64,000 bases of DNA from an uncultured Pelagibacteraceae bacterium (GTDB taxonomy: Bacteria > Pseudomonadota > Alphaproteobacteria > Pelagibacterales > Pelagibacteraceae): positions 1 through 64,000 of the forward strand of contig CACNSS010000002.1 in NCBI GenBank assembly GCA_902623215.1, read 5' to 3'. The position numbers were made by a program, and so were the translations under genes. Positions 26,615 through 34,703 of the stretch are shown here, in pieces (position 1 is the stretch's first letter; every line of letters starts with the position of its first letter). The notes below the pieces were generated by a model. It was not told where the DNA came from and did not search any database. It worked only from the letters and a program-made list of their open reading frames with translations.

Positions 26615-26643
26615 AGTTTATAATGATTCTAAAAAGCTGTCAA
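26615..26643 (-). promoter_or_regulatory. katG promoter
   Basis: On the minus strand TTGACA (26643-26638), 17 bp, then TAAACT (26620-26615), ending 34 bases before the katG ATG and followed by the AAGGA ribosome site. The Irr-type dyad sits across the spacer and the -10, the usual position for a repressor. Confidence 0.65.
26617..26633 (-). promoter_or_regulatory. Irr-type iron control element before katG
   Basis: The minus strand reads TTTAGAA-TCA-TTATAAA, a 7-3-7 dyad matching TTTAGAAnnnTTCTAAA at 13 of 14 arm positions. An equally good dyad lies before irr. Assignment to Irr rests on the motif as I know it from alphaproteobacterial regulon studies and on the adjacent irr gene. Confidence 0.6.
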
Positions 26644-26678
26644 TTGGTTTAAAATGACGCTAAAGTAAAAGCAAATAA

Positions 26679-27077
26679 TTAGCCTTCTAGCTTAACAAGA
26701 ACTTCGACAGATTTAATCTTTTTACCGTTTATTTTTTTTAAGATGTTTATTGGGCCTACATCAGAATTTTCTAAATCGATCAACTTTTCATCTTTTAAAT
26801 CATAAAAATGATGGTGATCGGTAACATTTGTATCAAAATAAGTTTGGTTTGAATTAATCGGGATCTGTTTAAGGTATCCTTTTTTTTCAAAAGCATGAAC
26901 AGTATTATAAATTGTTGCTAATGAAATTTTGTTATTTTTTTGCTTCTTAATTTTCTGATCTAGCTCATTAATCGTGAAATGAAATGTCTTTTCTGTATCA
27001 AATAAAACCTCACATATTTGAAGTCTTTGTTTAGTTGGTCGTAATCCAGAATTTCTTAATTTATCGATATATTTCAC
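26679..27077 (-). CDS. irr: Irr-type Fur-family iron response regulator
   Basis: Fur-superfamily regulator, 132 aa, starting at GTG 27077. The winged helix shows LRPTKQRLQICEVLF and ISLATIYNTVHAFEKKGYL; the HHH run in TYFDTNVTDHHHFYDL is the Irr haem/metal signature that separates it from Fur and PerR. In alphaproteobacteria Irr acts mainly under iron limitation, repressing haem and iron-consuming functions. It faces fabA divergently, an arrangement seen in other alphaproteobacteria. A dyad 19-35 bp upstream suggests autoregulation. Confidence 0.88.
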   Translation of the reverse strand: MKYIDKLRNSGLRPTKQRLQICEVLFDTEKTFHFTINELDQKIKKQKNNKISLATIYNTVHAFEKKGYLKQIPINSNQTYFDTNVTDHHHFYDLKDEKLIDLENSDVGPINILKKINGKKIKSVEVLVKLEG

Positions 27078-27095
27078 TATTTAACCGTATTGTTA

Positions 27096-27112
27096 TTTAA
27101 AATTATTCTAAA
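27096..27112. promoter_or_regulatory. Irr-type iron control element between irr and fabA
   Basis: TTTAAAA-TTA-TTCTAAA, a 7-3-7 dyad matching TTTAGAAnnnTTCTAAA at 13 of 14 arm positions. It lies 19 bp before irr and 59 bp before fabA, and has the same layout as the dyad at katG. It could control irr, fabA or both. Confidence 0.6.
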
Positions 27113-27171
27113 CTGATATTAAATTTATATTATATAATGGTAAAATCAAGTAAATAAGGATACTCAATTCT

Positions 27172-27672
27172 ATGAAAAAAAACTCATACTCGTATGATGA
27201 ACTTATAAATTGTGGAGAAGGAAAATTATTTGGCCCAGGTAATGCTAAATTACCACTTCCACCAATGCTGATGTTTGATAGAATTACAGAAATTAATGAT
27301 GACAAAGGAGCATTTAAAAAAGGTTCTTTAAAAGCTGAATTAGATATTAAAAAAAATCTTTGGTTTTTCGATTGTCACTTTAAAGAAGATCCTGTTATGC
27401 CTGGCTGTCTTGGTCTTGATGCTATGTGGCAGTTGGTAGGTTTTTTTTTAGGTTGGATTGGAAATCCAGGAAAAGGAAGGGCTTTGGGTGTAGGCACAGT
27501 GAAATTTACAGGAGAAGTTTTGCAAAATATTAAATTAGTAAAATATGAAATTGATATGAAAAAAATTATGTCTCCTGGAGGTACTACAGTAGGTCTTGCT
27601 AATGGTATAGTTTTAGCTGATGATAAAAAAATTTATTCAGCAGACAATTTAAAAGTAGGATTATTTAAATAA
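27172..27672 (+). CDS. fabA: 3-hydroxydecanoyl-ACP dehydratase/isomerase
   Basis: Introduces the cis double bond in anaerobic-type unsaturated fatty acid synthesis. The catalytic His and Asp are in [23 protein letters not shown]. 166 aa is standard. Its stop overlaps the fabB start by one base, and fabI follows 2 bp after fabB, so fabA-fabB-fabI form one operon. TATAAT at 27133-27138 is a plausible -10, with no clear -35. Confidence 0.97.
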   Translation: MKKNSYSYDELINCGEGKLFGPGNAKLPLPPMLMFDRITEINDDKGAFKKGSLKAELDIKKNLWFFDCHFKEDPVMPGCLGLDAMWQLVGFFLGWIGNPGKGRALGVGTVKFTGEVLQNIKLVKYEIDMKKIMSPGGTTVGLANGIVLADDKKIYSADNLKVGLFK

Positions 27673-28883
27673 TGAAAAGAGTCGTAATTACAGGTTTAGG
27701 AATTGTTTCGTGTTTAGGAAACAACCAAGATGAGGTATACAATTCTCTTTTAAACTCAAAGTCTGGAATTTCTTTTAGTCCAGAATATAAAGAACATAAT
27801 CTTAAAAGTCATATTCATGGTAAACCAAATATAAAACTTGAGGATTTTATTGATAGAAAAACAATAAGGTTTATGGGATCAGGCTCAGCATATAATTATG
27901 TTGCAATGAAAGAAGCTATCGAGGACTCTGGGCTTGAGGAGAAAGAGGTGAGCAATTTTAAAACTGGAATAGTAATGGGCTCAGGTGGCCCATCGATTGA
28001 AAATGTGATTTTGGCTGCAGATAAAACTAGAGCTAAAACTCCTAAACTTATGGGACCATTTATAGTTCCAAGAACAATGGCAAGCACTGCTTCGGCAACT
28101 TTGGCCGTGCCCTTTAAAATAAAAGGGACTAATTATACAATGAGCTCAGCATGTGCAACTAGTGGGCATTGTATAGGAAACTCTATGGAGTTAATTCAAA
28201 TGGGGAAACAAGATATTGTCTTCGCTGGTGGAAGTGAGGAAATTCATTGGGCCATGACAGCAATGTTTGATGCAATGACTGCCTTGTCCTCAAAATATAA
28301 TGATACACCTGAAACTGCTTCAAGAGCTTATGATAAAACAAGAGATGGTTTTGTTATTGCTGGTGGTGGTGGTGTGTTAGTGCTCGAAGAATATGAACAT
28401 GCCAAGGCCAGAGGTGCCAAAATATATGCTGAACTTACAGGATATGGAGCAACCTCTGATGGTTATGATATGGTAGCTCCTTCTGGGGAGGGAGCTGTAA
28501 GATGTATGAAGATGGCAATGGCAACAGCAAAAAATAAAATTGATTATATTAATACTCACGGAACATCTACTCCAGTTGGAGACATAACAGAACTAAATGC
28601 TGTAAAGGAGACTTTTGGGGAAGAAATTCCAAAAATTAGTTCAACAAAATCTTTATCAGGACATCCTTTGGGTGCAGCATCGGTGCACGAAGCAATATAT
28701 TGTTTAATTATGATGAAAAATAATTTTATTGCTGGTTCAGCTAATATCAAAGAAATGGATGAGCAGGCTAAAAAATTTCCAATCGTTGCAAAATCAGAGA
28801 AAAACATTTCTTTAAATGCAGTTATGTCAAACAGTTTTGGTTTTGGTGGAACCAATGCTGCACTTATTTTTGAAAAGGTTTAG
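27672..28883 (+). CDS. fabB: 3-oxoacyl-ACP synthase I
   Basis: Condensing enzyme that elongates the cis-unsaturated chain made by FabA. The Cys nucleophile is in [12 protein letters not shown], and the two active-site His are in [11 protein letters not shown] and [12 protein letters not shown]. 403 aa. Adjacent to fabA, which supports FabB rather than FabF. Confidence 0.95.
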   Translation: MKRVVITGLGIVSCLGNNQDEVYNSLLNSKSGISFSPEYKEHNLKSHIHGKPNIKLEDFIDRKTIRFMGSGSAYNYVAMKEAIEDSGLEEKEVSNFKTGIVMGSGGPSIENVILAADKTRAKTPKLMGPFIVPRTMASTASATLAVPFKIKGTNYTMSSACATSGHCIGNSMELIQMGKQDIVFAGGSEEIHWAMTAMFDAMTALSSKYNDTPETASRAYDKTRDGFVIAGGGGVLVLEEYEHAKARGAKIYAELTGYGATSDGYDMVAPSGEGAVRCMKMAMATAKNKIDYINTHGTSTPVGDITELNAVKETFGEEIPKISSTKSLSGHPLGAASVHEAIYCLIMMKNNFIAGSANIKEMDEQAKKFPIVAKSEKNISLNAVMSNSFGFGGTNAALIFEKV

Positions 28884-28885
28884 TC

Positions 28886-29671
28886 ATGAGCTTGATGAAA
28901 GGTAAAAAAGGATTAATCATGGGAGTTGCTAATGAAAGATCTATTGCTTGGGGTATCTCTCAAAAACTTTCAGAGGCTGGCGCTGAATTAGCTTTTACGT
29001 ATTTAGGTGATGCTCTTAAGAAAAGAGTGGTCCCTCTAGCAGAAAAATTAAATTCAAAATCAACTTTTAGCTGTGATGTTGAAAAAAAAGAAGAGGTTGT
29101 AAAATTATTTGAGAATATCAAATCTCAATGGGGAGAAATTGATTTTGTAGTTCATGCAGTTGCATTTTCAGATAAATCAGAATTATCAGGCGAATATTTA
29201 AATACAACTAGAGAAAACTTTTTAAGAAGTATGTTAATTTCATGTTTTTCATTTACAGAAGTTGCAAAAGAAGCATCAAAAGTGATGAAACAAGGTGGAA
29301 GTCTTCTTACATTAACTTACGAGTCTACCAAAGCTATTCCAAATTATAACGTAATGGGTGTGTGTAAATCAGCTCTTGAGGCTAGTGTAAAATACTTAGC
29401 TAGAGATTTGGGCGTTAAAGGCATGAGAGTTAATGCGATAAGTGCTGGCCCTATTAAAACCTTAGCAGCTTCTGCTATTGGAGATGCAAAATTTTTATAT
29501 AAATGGAATGAAGATCATTCATTCCTAAAAAGAAATGTTGATATTCATGATGTTGGCAATTCAGCATTATATCTTCTAAGCGATCTTGCAAATGGTGTTA
29601 CTGGTGAAATTCACTATGTAGATGCGGGATACAACAAAGTTGGAATGCCTGATCCAAAAAATATAACTTAA
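28886..29671 (+). CDS. fabI: Enoyl-ACP reductase (FabI type)
   Basis: Last reduction of each fatty acid elongation cycle. GVANERSIAWGISQKL is the FabI nucleotide loop; the catalytic Tyr-x6-Lys is YNVMGVCK; TLAASAIGDAKF is the substrate-binding loop. 261 aa. It converges on the lectin-barrel gene with a 2-bp gap and no terminator hairpin. Confidence 0.95.
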   Translation: MSLMKGKKGLIMGVANERSIAWGISQKLSEAGAELAFTYLGDALKKRVVPLAEKLNSKSTFSCDVEKKEEVVKLFENIKSQWGEIDFVVHAVAFSDKSELSGEYLNTTRENFLRSMLISCFSFTEVAKEASKVMKQGGSLLTLTYESTKAIPNYNVMGVCKSALEASVKYLARDLGVKGMRVNAISAGPIKTLAASAIGDAKFLYKWNEDHSFLKRNVDIHDVGNSALYLLSDLANGVTGEIHYVDAGYNKVGMPDPKNIT

Positions 29672-29673
29672 TT

Positions 29674-31908
29674 TTAATATAAGTTTTGTCTTGATTTAAC
29701 AGCTCTTAGCTCTATTAAGTTTTCGTGTCCAACACCATCTTTATCAATTCTGCTAAATACAGATTTAATATTCCAGCCATTATCTAAAAACCAATCAAAT
29801 CCAGTTTCCAAAATAATCATTGAGTTATATTTTTTTTCAATAGTAGTATTATATTTGGTTGTTTCTCCAACAAAGTTAGCTTGTACATCTGATCCATCTG
29901 TAAGATCCTTATTAAAATCTAACTTAAAATAAGGAATAAATAATGAGTCGGTAAGGTAAATTTCTTTCTCAACGGCAGATCCTAAAGAAATTGATGATGT
30001 TTCAAGTTCTCTTTTGTCAAATTTTAGCTTTGAACTACTGCTACCTGTCTCAGAATATCCATCAAAATTTACAAAACCGAGATCAAATTTGGAATAATTG
30101 TGAAATTTATAATTTTTACGGACATTCTTTAAATTATATTTAACCGAACCAAAAATTTGATTTGCTTTAAATTTACCTTTTACAACATTGGAAGGGTTTG
30201 AGGTATCAGTAATACGTGTTGTGGCATAAGTAGTTTTTCCAAACCCTAAAAAAGAATCGATATAATTTTTTTCAGATCCTTGCCAGGTATTATATAGGGA
30301 AAAATTATTTGATCTTGCTAAAAATCTAGTGCTATCTTTAGTGCCTATATTAGATTGATCATCTTCGCGCCTAAAAACAAGTCCAAATAAAGAACCTTTA
30401 TTATAATTAACATCTGCACCTAATAAAAAACTCTCAGTTCTATTTATTATTCCTAAATCGCCACCTGAGCTAAGATTAAGTCTTCCTTTATTAATTGAGC
30501 CAGCTGTCCAAAATGCCCAATCTTTTGGTGTCATATTATAATTTTCTTTTAAATATTTTGTTAATGGTAGTTCACTAATTAAATCATCAATATTTTTTGA
30601 GGATAAATTTTTATATTTATCAATGTAATAATCAAATAATTCTGGGGGTATTTGTTCTTTGTAATTATTTTGATTAGAAAGAGTCAATTTCATATCTTTA
30701 ATTCGAGTTGATTTATTAATTCCAACTCTTCTAAACTGTTCCATTCTACGCATAACTTGATTGGTAGTATTGAACATAAATCTTTTAGCATGTTCTGTTT
30801 GTGCGTTTGCCATTCCACTTACTTGTTTGTCATCGAACGCATTGAAACCGCTAACTTCTGTTGATCTAATTGTTAATGTAGTTTGACCACTTACGGTTGC
30901 ACTTTCACCAGCTGTTCCACCATATTCAATTACATACGCTCCAGTTGTATCATTTGTGCAATGTAAGTCATTCCATTTACCTTTTCTGCCTGATGGAGAA
31001 CCGTACATATGAGCACAATTTTCATCCCCGTCTTCTGCAGATGGGTGATCGTTAGGTTCATTAGTTAACCAATTTGCATAAGAATAACCTGATGCAACTG
31101 TGCAATCCTCATGTGCAGGATCTGCCTTATTAACTCCTGGTGTTGCACTCTCAATTGCTACTTGACAAAAAAAAGTCTTTCCGTTTTCAGGTCCTGAAAC
31201 CCATTCCCATGTACCTTCTCCTGCTAGAGCAGTACCTTGTCCTAAATCAAGACTTATAGCTGGATGGGTATTAGATGTATGTGTTGCATCATCAGATCCA
31301 CCAATCCAAGTATTGGTACCAATTTTATTTTTAATAAAATTATTCTCAGCTTCACTTGTAATTGTTACGAGATAACCTGTAAGACCTAAGTAAGTTGAAG
31401 CTTCTGCAGCAGTTTTTGCGTCTTCCCAATTAATAGTTCCAGTTACAAGTTCATAGTAATGACCATTTCCTGAAAAATAATTAGTACCAGCTGGAGTTAC
31501 AGCAACAGTAATAGTAGGAGATCCAGCAACGCCATCGCCTTTAAATGATAATGTTGCAAGTGCGTTATTAATATCATCTTGAGTTCCTCTAAAACCTATT
31601 TCAGTAAGAGAACTACCTGTACACTTAGAAGGGACACTTGAATTATCACTTGTATAATCACAATAGCCCTGTGCCTGCATTAGATTTGTAACAGAAGTTA
31701 CCTTTATATTTCCATCCGATGCTACTGCTGAAACGAGGAGAGTTCCTGTATAACCGCTAATACTAGGTGTTGTTCCTGAACTTGATAATAAAACGAAATC
31801 AGTTGTATCAGTTGTTAAAGTTGAAGGCATAGTAACTGTGCCCGAATAAGCTTTATTACCGTTTAAAAGAAAGATAAAAATTATTAAACTCAAAACAGCT
31901 ATTCTCAT
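29674..31908 (-). CDS. Secreted C-type lectin fused to an outer-membrane beta-barrel domain
   Basis: A 744-aa exported protein. Signal peptide 1-22 (MRIAVLSLIIFIFLLNGNKAYS); a beta-sandwich region about 23-140 with the repeat-like motif IGFRGTQDDINNALATLSFKGDG; a C-type lectin domain about 148-331 with WIGGSDD, EPN (284-286), WND (312-314) and Cys in CQVAIES, EDCTVAS, ENCAHMY and LHCTND; a linker; and from about 460 to the end alternating hydrophobic/polar strands with Tyr/Phe, like an autotransporter barrel. EPN plus WND predicts a Ca2+-dependent mannose-type sugar site. A surface adhesin or glycan-binding role is inferred. It lies 41 bp downstream of pnp on the same strand. Confidence 0.8.
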   Translation of the reverse strand: MRIAVLSLIIFIFLLNGNKAYSGTVTMPSTLTTDTTDFVLLSSSGTTPSISGYTGTLLVSAVASDGNIKVTSVTNLMQAQGYCDYTSDNSSVPSKCTGSSLTEIGFRGTQDDINNALATLSFKGDGVAGSPTITVAVTPAGTNYFSGNGHYYELVTGTINWEDAKTAAEASTYLGLTGYLVTITSEAENNFIKNKIGTNTWIGGSDDATHTSNTHPAISLDLGQGTALAGEGTWEWVSGPENGKTFFCQVAIESATPGVNKADPAHEDCTVASGYSYANWLTNEPNDHPSAEDGDENCAHMYGSPSGRKGKWNDLHCTNDTTGAYVIEYGGTAGESATVSGQTTLTIRSTEVSGFNAFDDKQVSGMANAQTEHAKRFMFNTTNQVMRRMEQFRRVGINKSTRIKDMKLTLSNQNNYKEQIPPELFDYYIDKYKNLSSKNIDDLISELPLTKYLKENYNMTPKDWAFWTAGSINKGRLNLSSGGDLGIINRTESFLLGADVNYNKGSLFGLVFRREDDQSNIGTKDSTRFLARSNNFSLYNTWQGSEKNYIDSFLGFGKTTYATTRITDTSNPSNVVKGKFKANQIFGSVKYNLKNVRKNYKFHNYSKFDLGFVNFDGYSETGSSSSKLKFDKRELETSSISLGSAVEKEIYLTDSLFIPYFKLDFNKDLTDGSDVQANFVGETTKYNTTIEKKYNSMIILETGFDWFLDNGWNIKSVFSRIDKDGVGHENLIELRAVKSRQNLY

Positions 31909-31949
31909 AAAATAATCTAATTATTTTAATAATTTTTCAATTTTACATA

Positions 31950-34022
31950 TTAAACCAAAGCTTGTTTGATCGAAAGTTTTACTTTACCTCTATCAAAACC
32001 AATTACTTTTACTTTTACTTCATCACCTTCTTTGACAACATCAGTTACTTTAGCAACTCTTTTATCTGCAAGTTCTGATATATGAACAAGTCCGTCTTGT
32101 TTTCCGAGGAAATTAACAAATGCACCAAACTCCATAATCTTCATAACTTTTCCAGAATAAATTTTATTTAACTCAGCTTTGGCAGTGATATCCTTGATCA
32201 TTTGCATAGCAATGTTTCTAGACTCTTCATCTGGAGCAGCAACTGTTACTATACCCTCATCATTTACATCAACTTTAGCACCTGATTTTTCAACTATCTC
32301 TCTTATGGTTGCTCCACCTTTTCCAATCACAGCAGCAATGTCTTTTTTATCAACATTAATTTTTTCCATTTTTGGAGTGTGTTTTCCAACATCAGCTCTT
32401 GAGGCTGATAATGCTTTATTCATCTCTCCTAAGATATGAACTCTTCCATCTTTAGCTTGGCTTAATGCTTGCTCCATTATTTCAAATGTAATACCTGTAA
32501 TTTTGATATCCATTTGAAGAGAAGTAATTCCATCCTTAGTTCCGGCAACTTTAAAGTCCATATCACCTAAATGATCTTCATCACCTAAGATATCTGATAA
32601 GACACTAAAATCATCACCTTCTTTGATCAAACCCATTGCTATACCTGCAACTGGTTCTTTTATAGGGACACCCGCATCCATTAGTGCTAATGATGTTCCA
32701 CAAACAGTAGCCATTGAAGATGAGCCATTAGATTCTGTAATCTCAGAAACTACTCTAAAAGTATAAGGGAATGCCTCTTTTGATGGCAATGAAGAATGTA
32801 TTGCTCTCCACGCTAATTTACCATGTCCTATTTCTCTTCTACCAGTTCCAATTCTTCCTGTTTCTCCAACTGAAAAAGGTGGAAAATTATAGTGAAGCAT
32901 GAATCTTTCTCTTTGTAATCCATCTAAACTTTCAATTCTTTGCTCATCATCCGATGTACCTAAAGTAGCTGTCACAATTGCCTGTGTTTCGCCTCTGGTA
33001 AATAATGCAGAACCATGGGTTCGTGGTAGGACACCAACTTCACAAGATATAGGCCTTACATCAGATAATCCTCTGCCATCAATTCTGTTTTTATTTTTTA
33101 AAATGTCTGTTCGAACTATTGATTTTTCTATTTTTTTAAGTTCAGAATTTACATCAAGATCTGTATAATTTTCATCCTCTTCATAAAGTTTTTTAGCTTT
33201 ATCAGTAATTTCTGAAATTTGATTTGATCTATCTTGTTTATCTCTTGTCGCAAAAGCTTTTTTAAGATCTTCTGTGAAAGTTCCCTCAAGTTTTTTCTTA
33301 ACTTCTGATAGGTCTTTCTTTTCAACGATCCATTCAGGTTTTCTACATTCTTTTGCAAGTTCTTCGATCATTTCAATCACAGGAACAAAACCTTCATGAC
33401 CAAATTTAACTGCATTTAACATCTCTTCCTCTGTTAAACCGCTCGCTTCAGACTCAACCATTAGCACTGCATCCTTAGTACCCGCTACTACTAAGTCTAA
33501 TTTTGATTTTTCAAGCTCAGCTTTTGATGGATTTAAAACATATTTTCCATCAATAAAACCAACCCTAGAAGCTCCAACAGGACCCATAAATGGCATTCCT
33601 GATATAGCCAAAGCTGCTGATGAAGCTGTAATTGATAAAATATCCGCTTCATTTTCTTTATCGTAAGAAATTACAGTTGGTAATAACTGAACTTCATTTT
33701 TAAATTCATCGGGAAATAACGGTCTGATTGGTCTATCAATTAATCTAGAGATTAATGTTTCACTCTCGGTTGGTCTTGCCTCTCTTTTGAAATACCCACC
33801 TGGAATTTTTCCTGCAGCATAGTATTTTTCCTGATAATTTACGGATAGTGGAAAATAATCAACATCAGGATTTACTTTTTTTGCTCCCACCACTGTTGCT
33901 AAAACAACTGTCTCTCCACATGTCGCGATTATTGCACCGTCTGCTTGTCTTGCTACTTTTCCTGTTTCTAAACTTATCTTCTTTCCTGCTACTTCAATTT
34001 CCTTCGTATATACTTTAAACAT
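31950..34022 (-). CDS. pnp: Polyribonucleotide nucleotidyltransferase
   Basis: Phosphorolytic 3'-5' exoribonuclease. Two RNase PH domains ([15 protein letters not shown] in the first; [14 protein letters not shown] and [16 protein letters not shown] in the second) are followed by a KH domain ([15 protein letters not shown]) and a C-terminal S1 domain ([19 protein letters not shown]). 690 aa. Downstream of rpsO in the classical order. The DNA just before its start is a pentanucleotide repeat (listed separately). Confidence 0.97.
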   Translation of the reverse strand: MFKVYTKEIEVAGKKISLETGKVARQADGAIIATCGETVVLATVVGAKKVNPDVDYFPLSVNYQEKYYAAGKIPGGYFKREARPTESETLISRLIDRPIRPLFPDEFKNEVQLLPTVISYDKENEADILSITASSAALAISGMPFMGPVGASRVGFIDGKYVLNPSKAELEKSKLDLVVAGTKDAVLMVESEASGLTEEEMLNAVKFGHEGFVPVIEMIEELAKECRKPEWIVEKKDLSEVKKKLEGTFTEDLKKAFATRDKQDRSNQISEITDKAKKLYEEDENYTDLDVNSELKKIEKSIVRTDILKNKNRIDGRGLSDVRPISCEVGVLPRTHGSALFTRGETQAIVTATLGTSDDEQRIESLDGLQRERFMLHYNFPPFSVGETGRIGTGRREIGHGKLAWRAIHSSLPSKEAFPYTFRVVSEITESNGSSSMATVCGTSLALMDAGVPIKEPVAGIAMGLIKEGDDFSVLSDILGDEDHLGDMDFKVAGTKDGITSLQMDIKITGITFEIMEQALSQAKDGRVHILGEMNKALSASRADVGKHTPKMEKINVDKKDIAAVIGKGGATIREIVEKSGAKVDVNDEGIVTVAAPDEESRNIAMQMIKDITAKAELNKIYSGKVMKIMEFGAFVNFLGKQDGLVHISELADKRVAKVTDVVKEGDEVKVKVIGFDRGKVKLSIKQALV

Positions 34023-34060
34023 TTCATTTCCATTTCGTTTCGTTTCATTTCATTCCGTTC
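34022..34060 (-). repeat. Pentanucleotide repeat in the pnp translation start region
   Basis: The minus strand immediately before and across the pnp ATG reads GAATGAAATGAAACGAAACGAAATGGAAATGAAATG: about seven GAAAY-type units with one extra base. It contains several ATG triplets, at least one out of frame just upstream of the real start. Slippage here would change the leader length or the spacing to the ribosome site. Confidence 0.7.
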
Positions 34061-34075
34061 TATCTATTTTGATTT

Positions 34076-34324
34076 TTACTTTCTCAATTTCAATTTCGAC
34101 AGTACATTTTTGTAAGAATCAACCTTATTTCTTTTAAGGTAATCTAACAATTTTTTTCTCTTATTAACTGCTTTCAGTAAGCCAACTGAGGAATGTTTAT
34201 CCTTTTTAAACTGCTTAATATGTTTAGATAAATTCTCAATTTTTTCGGTTAATAAAGCTATTTGAATCTCGGATGATCCCGTATCCTTATCATGAATAGC
34301 TAATTCTGTTGTTTTTTTACTCAT
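34076..34324 (-). CDS. rpsO: 30S ribosomal protein S15
   Basis: 82-aa 16S rRNA-binding protein. HDKDTGSSEIQIALLTEKIENLSKHIK and LLKAVNKRKKLLDYLKR are the conserved helices. Located between rbfA and pnp; truB, which often lies between rbfA and rpsO, is not here. Confidence 0.96.
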   Translation of the reverse strand: MSKKTTELAIHDKDTGSSEIQIALLTEKIENLSKHIKQFKKDKHSSVGLLKAVNKRKKLLDYLKRNKVDSYKNVLSKLKLRK

Positions 34325-34334
34325 ATTTATTTTC

Positions 34335-34703
34335 CTACTCGTTTGCTTGTTTAATTAAATTTTCTATTTTTTCTGCGTATTCAAAAGAGTCGTCTTTTCT
34401 AAAAAGGATTTTTGGTAAAAATTTTGCTATTATTTTTTGTGATAATATTTTTCTTATTAAAAAAGAGTATTCTTTTAATTTTTTGATGGTCTTATCAGCA
34501 TCTTTCCCACCTAAGGGTAGCACATAAGCTTTAGCAATTTTTAAATCTTGGCTCATTCTAACTTCTGTTACAGTTATGTTTTTAGTTTCCAAATCTGGAA
34601 TTTTTGCTTCATTCCTAATAAAAATCATACTCAAAGACTGTTTTACCATTTCTCCAAATCTGAGCTGCCTTTGAGTTATTTGCTTTCCTATTCTATCGGC
34701 CAT
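34335..34703 (-). CDS. rbfA: Ribosome-binding factor A
   Basis: KH-fold 30S maturation factor. RQLRFGEMVKQSLSMIF and ITVTEVRMSQDLKIAKAYVLPLGG match RbfA; 122 aa. Its start overlaps the infB stop by one base, indicating coupling. Confidence 0.93.
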   Translation of the reverse strand: MADRIGKQITQRQLRFGEMVKQSLSMIFIRNEAKIPDLETKNITVTEVRMSQDLKIAKAYVLPLGGKDADKTIKKLKEYSFLIRKILSQKIIAKFLPKILFRKDDSFEYAEKIENLIKQANE

